Shown: piece by piece, positions 13,195 to 18,224 of the stretch
Layout of the letters: each line of letters starts with the position of its first letter
Position numbering within the stretch: position 1 is the first letter of the stretch
Source: Actinomycetes bacterium
Lineage (GTDB): Bacteria; Actinomycetota; Actinomycetes; Mycobacteriales; Micromonosporaceae
Reading direction: 5' to 3'
Assembly (NCBI GenBank): GCA_021793335.1
Contig: JAJYSW010000038.1
Location: 1-18,224 of the forward strand
Length of the DNA stretch: 18,224 nt
Notes under the pieces: generated by a model
The model's database searches: none
What the model was told of the DNA's origin: nothing
The model's input: the letters and a program-made list of their open reading frames with translations, nothing else
Made by a program: the position numbers and the translations under genes

Positions 13195-14634
13195 GTGCCT
13201 TCGACAGCAAGAGCCGATGCGAACGTCCGCCGCAACGACTACGGGACGCTGGCCCCGCCGAGCGGCGAGTGGACGCCGCACCTGAGCGTCAGCGTGGTCG
13301 TCCCGGCCCAGGGGCGGCAGGAGCGCCTCGACGTGGTGCTCGCGGCACTGGCCGCGCAGTCCTATCCCGAGGAACTGCTCGAAGTCCTCATCGTCGACGA
13401 CGGCTCCGATCCGGCGCTGCGCCTGCCCGAGCTGCGGCCCGCGCACACCCGGATCGTGCTGCCGCTGCCGGGCGGGTGGGCCTCGGCGCACGCCACGAAC
13501 TCCGGCGTCGAGCACTGCGAGGGCGAGGTCGTCCTCCGGCTCGACTCGGACATGCTCGTGTTCACCGACCATGTCGAGTCGCAGATGCGCTGGCACCACG
13601 CCGCCGACTACCTCGCCGTCCTCGGCCACAAGCGCTTCGTCGACTACCGGCCCGGCGACCTGGACCCGCACGAGGTCTACGACCGGGTCAAGGCCGGGGA
13701 CGCGGCGTCCCTGTTCCGCGTCGAGGACTCGCAGCCGCAGTGGATCGAGGCGATCATCGACCGGACCGACGGCCTCAAGGACGCCGACCACCGGGCGTTC
13801 CGTGTCCTGGTGGGGGCGACGTTCTCGGTGCCGCGAGCCCTGTACCGGGCCGCGGGCGGAATGGACGAGGACGTGCTCCTGGGCTCGGACACGATCTTCG
13901 GCTACCGGCTGCACCAGGCCGGGGCCGTGTTCGTGCCCGATACCGGCTCCTCGTCGTGGCACCTGGGGCCGCGCCAGATCGCCGCCCGGGGCGACCTGGC
14001 GAAACGCTACCGCCGTCCGCACATCGCCAACCGGGTGCCCGAACTGGACGCCAAGCGCCCACGGGCCGCGCGCGGCTGGGACACGCCGCTGGCCTCGGTG
14101 TTCGTCGAGGCCGGTCCGGAAGCGGAGACCTGCGTCGACAAGATCCTGACCGGGACCGTCCCGGACGTGCGGGTGACGCTGCTGGGCCGGTGGCCGGAAC
14201 CGCATCACGAGCGCCACGCGCCCTTGGACGACCCGGATCTGGAGGCGCGGCTCCTGGCCGAGTCGTTCCGCGGCGAACCGCGGGTCCGCTTCGCCACCGA
14301 GGCCGAGGACGATCCTGCTGTGCCGTACCGGATCTGGCTGCCGGCGAAGGCGGAGCCGCGCTCGGACGCGATCGAGGCGCTCATCGCCCACGCGAACGAG
14401 GCCCGGCTCGGCAGGCTCGAACTCGCCCTGCCCGAGGGCGAGGCCGCCCTGGTGCGCACCGCCGCCGCAGCACGGGCCGCGCACTTGGGCGCGGACATCG
14501 CCGACGTGTGGGGCGCCGAGCGCGTCACCGAGGGGCCCTTGGTGGATGCGCTGCGCGGCGTCCGGCCCTCAGCGGTCGACCGGTCCTCGCAGGACGGGCT
14601 GGTCCGGCGGGTCCTGCGCCGCATGCGCGGCTGA
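13195..14634 (+). CDS. GT2 glycosyltransferase, second of a tandem pair
   Basis: A 479-residue paralog of the preceding gene, with the same layout. The GT-A domain has VSVVVPAQG at 32-40, VLIVDDGS at 64-71, the metal motif DSD at 117-119, and GGM plus GSDTIF at 221-235. A second GT2-like region lacking DXD follows at about 298-435. It starts at GTG 13195, just after the purine-rich GGAGGAGG at 13181-13188, and 34 bases after the first copy, so the two form an operon. Its last 66 bases overlap the 3' end of the opposite-strand GT2 gene. DSD here against DAD in the first copy, and differences around 90-105 and 165-200, hint at different substrates. The donor is unknown. Confidence 0.88.
   Translation: MPSTARADANVRRNDYGTLAPPSGEWTPHLSVSVVVPAQGRQERLDVVLAALAAQSYPEELLEVLIVDDGSDPALRLPELRPAHTRIVLPLPGGWASAHATNSGVEHCEGEVVLRLDSDMLVFTDHVESQMRWHHAADYLAVLGHKRFVDYRPGDLDPHEVYDRVKAGDAASLFRVEDSQPQWIEAIIDRTDGLKDADHRAFRVLVGATFSVPRALYRAAGGMDEDVLLGSDTIFGYRLHQAGAVFVPDTGSSSWHLGPRQIAARGDLAKRYRRPHIANRVPELDAKRPRAARGWDTPLASVFVEAGPEAETCVDKILTGTVPDVRVTLLGRWPEPHHERHAPLDDPDLEARLLAESFRGEPRVRFATEAEDDPAVPYRIWLPAKAEPRSDAIEALIAHANEARLGRLELALPEGEAALVRTAAAARAAHLGADIADVWGAERVTEGPLVDALRGVRPSAVDRSSQDGLVRRVLRRMRG
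13582..13662 (+). repeat. 81-bp perfect direct repeat, copy 2
   Basis: Partner of 12048-12128, identical over all 81 bases and in the same codon register. The copies lie 1534 bases apart. Recombination between them would fuse the two genes into one full-length hybrid frame. Confidence 0.9.
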
Positions 14635-15654
14635 GGCGGGGCCCCGCCAGAGCCGCTTGGTGGTCCGGCCCAGACGCCAGACCTGGCGCAGGGCCTCGTA
14701 TCCGAGGTAGGCGCGTGCGGCGAGCAGCCGCTGCTTGAGGCCGGTGGTGCCGGCGGCGGGCCGCCACGCGTCAGGGCCGGGATGGTAGCGGCGGTACAGC
14801 TCGGAGGTGCGGCGGAAGAACTCGCGGCGCCGCTTCGGGTCGACGCGCTCGGTGTTGCCGATCACGAGCAGCAGGTGCCACACCATGTGGTTGAACAGGG
14901 CGACGCGCACGCCGGTGTCGTCGACGCCCCTGAAATCGTCCCAGGTCCGGTGCCACTGGGTGAACACGTCGAAATGCTTGTCGTCGCGGGTGCGGGTGAT
15001 GGACGAGCCGGCCCGCTGCCGCCACTGGTAGCAGCAGTCGGTGATCACCGACATGCGCTTGGCGCGGCGGAAGAGCCCGTACGTCCACGGGATGTCGGTG
15101 TACCAGCCGGAAGGGAAACCCAGGTCGATCGAGGTCAGGAACTCCCGGCGGGAGACCTTCGTCCACGGGGTGTGGGTGTAGTCGACGATCTGGGGCCACT
15201 CTTCGAGGGTGAAGCCGTCGAGGTCGACCGAGGTCTGTGCGGCGAGTTCGACGAGTTCGCCGTGTTCGACGGCGCCGGTGTCGCGGACCTTCTCGTGCTG
15301 GACGAGGACCACGTCGGGCCGCTCCTCGCGGTCGGCGACGGCGGCGATGACGCGGTCGACCGCACCGGGCTTGAGTTCGTCGTCGGCGTCGACGAACCAG
15401 ACGTAGTCGCCGGTGGCGTAGGTCAGGCCGAAATTGCGCGCGGGCCCCGAGCCCGCGTTCTCGGGCGTGGTCACCACGCGGATGCGCCGGTCGCTCCGGG
15501 CGTATCGTTCGGCGATGGCGCGCGAGCCGTCGGGCGAGCAGTCGTCGGCTATGACGATTTCGAGCCGGTCGTCGCCGCCGACGATCGTGTCGAGGCATCC
15601 CGCGAGGTAATCCTCGGCCTGGTAGACGGGGATGACGATGCTCAATGCGGGCAT
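14569..15654 (-). CDS. GT2 glycosyltransferase
   Basis: A 361-residue predicted glycosyltransferase of the teichoic-acid/capsule kind. The GT-A domain opens at the N-terminus (LSIVIPVYQAEDYL, 4-17), followed by VIADDCSPDGS (34-44), NAGSGPARNFG (66-76) and the metal motif DADD at 89-92. After it come a Trp/Tyr-rich central part and a basic C-terminal region (about 290-350). A TTG two codons upstream is in frame. ATG 15654 is preferred because TAGTAT ends exactly 6 bases before it, indicating a leaderless mRNA. Its last 66 bases run antisense over the end of the tandem GT2 gene. It is a typical single-domain enzyme and does not carry the extra domain of the tandem pair. Confidence 0.9.
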   Translation of the reverse strand: MPALSIVIPVYQAEDYLAGCLDTIVGGDDRLEIVIADDCSPDGSRAIAERYARSDRRIRVVTTPENAGSGPARNFGLTYATGDYVWFVDADDELKPGAVDRVIAAVADREERPDVVLVQHEKVRDTGAVEHGELVELAAQTSVDLDGFTLEEWPQIVDYTHTPWTKVSRREFLTSIDLGFPSGWYTDIPWTYGLFRRAKRMSVITDCCYQWRQRAGSSITRTRDDKHFDVFTQWHRTWDDFRGVDDTGVRVALFNHMVWHLLLVIGNTERVDPKRRREFFRRTSELYRRYHPGPDAWRPAAGTTGLKQRLLAARAYLGYEALRQVWRLGRTTKRLWRGPASAAHAAQDPPDQPVLRGPVDR

Positions 15655-15660
15655 GGACAA

Positions 15661-15666
15661 ATACTA
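15661..15666 (-). promoter_or_regulatory. -10 element for leaderless expression of the GT2 gene
   Basis: The minus strand reads TAGTAT with exactly 6 bases to ATG 15654. No Shine-Dalgarno intervenes. The -35 is weak. Confidence 0.4.
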
Positions 15667-15691
15667 ACCCCGCGGAGGCAATGGCACTGGC

Positions 15692-15713
15692 CGGTGAATA
15701 CGGTGAATTTCAC
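15692..15713. promoter_or_regulatory. operator-like cluster of GTGAAT half-sites
   Basis: CGGTGAAT occurs twice in direct orientation (15692-15699 and 15701-15708). The second copy is the left half of a perfect palindrome, GTGAA-T-TTCAC (15703-15713). The cluster is about 30-50 bases upstream of the GT2 -10 hexamer, a usual place for a regulator. Confidence 0.4.
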
Positions 15714-15984
15714 ATACGCGGAAGTACGTTCGGCCATGTGGACGGTGGTTCGGGCCGCGTGCGCCGCGTCATTCGCACGGCTCATCGAGAGAAACGGCCG
15801 GGAGGTGAACTCTTGTACATCAGTGGGTGAACGGGCCGCCGAATGGTCCGCCGCATGTCGAGACCATGACCGGAAGAAGAACAGAAACCAAATAATTATC
15901 GATGTTTGCCCTGGTCAGAACACCGGGCGCGATTATTGCTAATCTCAGGGCTCGATACGTCCACACCATCTGGCACCAGACCGC

Positions 15985-15990
15985 GAAGGA
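15985..15990 (+). promoter_or_regulatory. ribosome binding site deciding the second dehydrogenase start
   Basis: GAAGGA lies 7 bases before GTG 15998. The longer frame from 15902 adds 32 residues not expected before the Rossmann strand, so GTG 15998 is taken. Confidence 0.6.
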
Positions 15991-15997
15991 CTCGACT

Positions 15998-17275
15998 GTG
16001 GCATTGCATGAGCACGTGAACGAGGCGACGATCGATCTCGTCGTCGTCGGTCAGGGATACGTCGGCCTGCCGCTCGCTCAGGCGGCCGCCGCCAAGGGCC
16101 TCACCGTGGTCGGCCTCGACCGCTCACAAAGCGTCGTCGATTCCCTGAACGCAGGGACCAGCCACATCGATGACATCGATGACGACGCGCTCGCCCTCAT
16201 GCTCGACCAGGGCTACACGGCTTCGGCCGATCCCTCGGTCCAGGCGCGGACGAAGGCCATCGTCATCTGCGTGCCGACTCCGCTCACCGACGGCGGGGGC
16301 CCCGACCTGGCCGCCGTCACCGCCGCCGCCCGGTCCGCGGGCGCCCACCTCTCCCCCGGCGCTCTGGTGGTCCTGGAGTCCACGACTTACCCGGGCACCA
16401 CTGAGGAGATCGTCGCGCCGCTGCTGGAACAGCGGGGGCTCAAGGCCGGCGAGGACTTCCATCTGGCCTTCTCGCCCGAGCGCGTCGACCCGGGCAACCC
16501 CGTCTACGGCATCGTGAACACTCCCAAGGTCGTCGGCGGTCTCACTCCGGCTTGCACCGCCGCCGCCACCGCGCTCTACGACCGGTTCATCGACACCGTG
16601 GTCGAGGCCCGGGGCACCCGCGAGGCCGAGATGGCGAAGCTGCTGGAGAACACCTACCGGCACGTCAATATCGCTCTGGTCAACGAGATGGCCGTCTTCT
16701 GCCGTGAGCTCGGCGTGGACCTGTGGGACGCGATCGGTCTGGCCAAGACCAAGCCGTTCGGGTACCAGGCGTTCTATCCCGGCCCGGGTGTCGGCGGGCA
16801 CTGCATCCCCATCGACCCGAACTATCTGTCGTACAAGGTCAAGACCCTCGGGTACCCGTTCCGGTTCGTGGAATTGGCGCAGGAGATCAACAACCGGATG
16901 CCCGAGTACGTGGTCGGCCGGGCGATGTCGCTGCTGAACGACAACGGCCTGGCGCTCTCGCGCTCGCGGGTGCTGCTCTTGGGCGTCACCTATAAGGCCG
17001 ATATCGCCGATCAGCGCGAGTCGCCGGCGCAGCCGGTGGCGCGCAAGCTCGCCCGGGCCGGGGCCGAGATCGCCTACCACGACCCGCACGTGCCGTCGTG
17101 GGCCGTGGACGAGCACGAGATCGAGCGGGTCTCTGACCTGTCGAACGCGAAGGCGGATCTGATGATCCTGTTGACGAACCACGGCGAGTACGGTCCGGAG
17201 GCGCTGCCGGTCGGCGTGCCGGTGCTGGACACCAGGGGCGCGCTGCGCGATCTCGAAGGCGTCGAGACGCTCTGA
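15998..17275 (+). CDS. UDP-N-acetyl-glucosamine/mannosamine 6-dehydrogenase-type enzyme
   Basis: NAD-dependent enzyme predicted to oxidise UDP-ManNAc or UDP-GlcNAc at C6, giving the aminouronic acid nucleotide used in wall or capsular polymers. Of 425 residues, the Rossmann motif GQGYVGLP is at 18-25, CVPTPL at 91-96, and FSPERVDPGN at 158-167. E211-x2-K214-x2-E217-N218 is the central helix motif. The catalytic Cys is C269 in GVGGHCIPIDP, the form typical of the WecC/WbpA class and distinct from the GGGCLPKD form of the dehydrogenase at 1534. The C-terminal nucleotide-binding domain includes GVTYKADIADQRESP. GTG 15998 is chosen by its ribosome binding site. No WecB-type 2-epimerase is in the window, so the substrate is undecided between the GlcNAc and ManNAc forms. 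Confidence 0.9.
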   Translation: MALHEHVNEATIDLVVVGQGYVGLPLAQAAAAKGLTVVGLDRSQSVVDSLNAGTSHIDDIDDDALALMLDQGYTASADPSVQARTKAIVICVPTPLTDGGGPDLAAVTAAARSAGAHLSPGALVVLESTTYPGTTEEIVAPLLEQRGLKAGEDFHLAFSPERVDPGNPVYGIVNTPKVVGGLTPACTAAATALYDRFIDTVVEARGTREAEMAKLLENTYRHVNIALVNEMAVFCRELGVDLWDAIGLAKTKPFGYQAFYPGPGVGGHCIPIDPNYLSYKVKTLGYPFRFVELAQEINNRMPEYVVGRAMSLLNDNGLALSRSRVLLLGVTYKADIADQRESPAQPVARKLARAGAEIAYHDPHVPSWAVDEHEIERVSDLSNAKADLMILLTNHGEYGPEALPVGVPVLDTRGALRDLEGVETL

Positions 17276-17276
17276 G

Positions 17277-17312
17277 GCCCGGGCCCGTTGAAGCGCCGGG
17301 CTGCGCCCGGGC
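17277..17312 (+). terminator. GC-rich stem(s) right after the second dehydrogenase
   Basis: CCGGGC (17296-17301) pairs with GCCCGG (17305-17310) over a 3-base loop. Alternatively GCCCGGGC at 17277-17284 pairs with the same word at 17305-17312. It starts two bases after the stop codon. No T-run follows; a U-less terminator is plausible. Confidence 0.4.
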
Positions 17313-17564
17313 GTGTTCCGCGGTGCTGCACGGGCCGGGTACGGAAGCATGAGCAGTTCGTGGGCGAGATCCGCATCAGATCGGAACGGGTCACCGCCGT
17401 CGTGGCAGACCGTCCCGGTACCGCAGAGTTTCGACCGCAAGTCGTTGGACCGAGCCCACCCTCAACCATGGGGATGCATTGATAAGGCCGGGCTCATGAT
17501 CTTCGGATTCACCGATGCTGGCCGCATACGATAAGTACCGGCGCTCTTCACGCCTGTGGCATTA

Positions 17565-17592
17565 GGGGCACTCCATCGGTTGGAATGCGCCC
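17565..17592 (-). other. hairpin with wobble pair on the minus strand
   Basis: Read on the minus strand, GGGCGCATTCC and GGAGTGCCCC form a stem of seven pairs (one G-U), a bulged C and three more G-C pairs around a 7-base loop. The fold is better on the minus strand than on the plus strand, where the wobble becomes a mismatch. It may belong to an RNA, but no known RNA family is recognised. Confidence 0.25.
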
Positions 17593-17602
17593 AGTCGCAT
17601 AA

Positions 17603-17627
17603 CCCTCACCTGCGAGGGCCCGTTTTT
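17603..17627 (+). terminator. candidate intrinsic terminator with T-run
   Basis: CCCTC (17603-17607) and GAGGG (17614-17618) flank a 6-base loop and are followed by CCCG and five T (17623-17627). The stem is short and the T-run is offset by four bases, so strength is doubtful. It is the only hairpin with a T-run noticed in the window. Confidence 0.35.
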
Positions 17628-17637
17628 CGGTAGTCCT

Positions 17638-17811
17638 CTAGTCGCGAGGTCCCGGGGCGCTTGAAAAACATCCCCTCCGCCCGAACCGCCACCAAGACAA
17701 CAGGTCGACGTCTCGATCAGTTGTGAACTCGTCGAGCACTCTTGCCATCTCGGTATTTATCCCCATGAGTACGTCGAATGTGTCGAACCACCGGTCTCGT
17801 TGGCGTGCCAC
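17638..17811 (-). CDS. possible small hypothetical protein or gene remnant
   Basis: A 57-codon frame from GTG 17811 to TAG. Its first half reads like a plausible amphipathic helical protein (WFDTFDVLMGINTEMARVLD, residues 8-27), unlike the Arg-rich frames around it. The last 15 residues look random. There is no Shine-Dalgarno. It could be the remnant of a longer gene. No homology is claimed. Confidence 0.15.
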   Translation of the reverse strand: MARQRDRWFDTFDVLMGINTEMARVLDEFTTDRDVDLLSWWRFGRRGCFSSAPGPRD

Positions 17812-18043
17812 GCAGGGATGAACGATGATGACGCCAGCCTACTGACACGGAGTATCGGTAACGGCCATGCGGGCTGAACGCCCGAGTGTCGCCGTAGAGA
17901 CGGACGACGCCGAACTGATCGCTGATTGCGGTGCGACTGTGGATACCCGACACCCCCGAGCGCCTCACGCAGGCATCCTCTTGGTTTCTTCTTGTGTCGC
18001 TTGGGGATTGGGAATAGACCGGGGTGGTGTCTAGACGCCGTTG

Positions 18044-18075
18044 TTGACAATGCAATGATCGTGGTTCATCATGCA
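18044..18075 (+). promoter_or_regulatory. consensus -35 with inverted repeat
   Basis: A perfect TTGACA (18044-18049) is followed after 17 bases by CATCAT (18067-18072), a weak -10. Between and across them, TGCAATGAT (18051-18059) and ATCATGCA (18068-18075) form an inverted repeat with one bulged base. The arrangement is that of a promoter covered by an operator. Nothing convincing is encoded in the remaining 150 bases, so any gene it drives would lie beyond the window. Confidence 0.3.
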
Positions 18076-18224
18076 ATCACCGCACGTGTGTTTCTCCCAC
18101 AGCGGCAATTGTTTACGATCCTCACTGAAAGGGTTACGCCACGATTCCCTAATCAAGAAAGTCTTTCACAAGAGACAATTTCATAAACCCAACCTCAAGC
18201 AGCTGCCCGGCGGTCTCCCAATCG

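Larger units (their letters stand above)
15655..15997. other. divergent intergenic region between a GT2 gene and the second dehydrogenase
   Basis: No convincing gene is seen in these 343 bases. They hold the -10 of the minus-strand GT2 gene, a cluster of CGGTGAAT half-sites, and AT-rich patches near 15885-15905 and 15931-15945 that may hold the plus-strand promoter. TAATCT at 15940-15945 is a possible -10 with no good -35. Confidence 0.5.
17276..18224. other. low-GC gene-poor segment
   Basis: About 950 bases without a convincing protein gene. Open frames here are short (up to about 119 codons), overlap each other on both strands, lack good ribosome binding sites and give no recognisable domain. 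Sampled 60-base lines fall to 52, 50 and 42% G+C at 18001-18180, against 72% in a sampled glycosyltransferase line. This may be decayed or transferred DNA, or the edge of an element outside the window. Hairpins and one promoter-like site are listed separately. Confidence 0.6.

Noticed and set aside
11751..14484. Minus-strand frames of 494 and 543 codons opposite the tandem GT2 genes
   Set aside because: Their mutual resemblance comes only from the paralogy of the genes on the other strand; no independent signals support them.
14782..15942. Plus-strand frame of 386 codons opposite the third GT2 gene
   Set aside because: Antisense shadow of a gene with intact DADD; it also runs through the promoter region.
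17460..17660. Possible tRNA or attachment site in the low-GC tract
   Set aside because: No cloverleaf could be built: there is no GGTTC-type T-arm sequence and no matching acceptor stem, and no direct repeat of attachment-site size was seen.
17717..18186. Short frames of 119, 97 and 86 codons at the right end
   Set aside because: They conflict with each other, lack ribosome binding sites and recognisable motifs, and have residue compositions typical of non-coding DNA.

Overview
The window is high-GC bacterial DNA. One sampled coding line is 72% G+C, codon third positions are strongly G/C, and GTG starts are common. Gene content points to an actinobacterium (Actinomycetota). A Glycomyces/Stackebrandtia-like source is only a guess. 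The window carries a cell-envelope glycan locus with a few housekeeping genes on its left side. No tRNA, rRNA, CRISPR array, transposase or integrase was found.

Left part (1-5100): an acyl-CoA dehydrogenase (minus strand) is divergent from a UDP-glucose 6-dehydrogenase-type enzyme (plus). The latter converges on a two-gene minus-strand unit, a UbiX-type flavin prenyltransferase plus a small unrecognised protein. A hairpin spans both stop codons at this junction. A membrane-anchored NodB-type polysaccharide deacetylase follows on the plus strand. Behind it lies an array of degenerate 14-bp tandem repeats.

Middle (5100-11502, all minus strand): a secreted or membrane-tethered Gly-rich protein; a DUF5941-like CDP-alcohol phosphatidyltransferase; a Wzt/TagH-like ABC ATPase whose stop overlaps the next gene's GTG by four bases; a small two-helix membrane protein; and an 829-residue protein joining a GT2 and a GT4-like domain. 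The last two are also coupled by a GTGA overlap.

Right part (11661-17275): two tandem paralogous GT2 glycosyltransferases (plus) sit divergent from the big glycosyltransferase. They share an 81-bp stretch identical to the base. A third GT2 gene (minus) overlaps the second paralog tail-to-tail by 66 bp. A second nucleotide-sugar dehydrogenase, of the UDP-GlcNAc/ManNAc class, follows on the plus strand.

Read together, the two dehydrogenases would supply uronic-acid sugar nucleotides. The glycosyltransferases would assemble a polymer, the CDP-alcohol enzyme would add a polyol-phosphate or lipid-linked group, the ABC ATPase would power export, and the NodB protein could trim acetyl groups outside the cell. 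This fits a teichuronic/teichoic-acid-like or capsular wall glycopolymer, but the polymer is inferred. No ABC permease, polymerase, epimerase or UbiD partner lies in the window.

Right end (17276-18224): about 950 bp with no convincing gene and a clear drop in G+C (42-52% in sampled lines near the end). It contains several hairpins and one consensus-like promoter with an inverted repeat.
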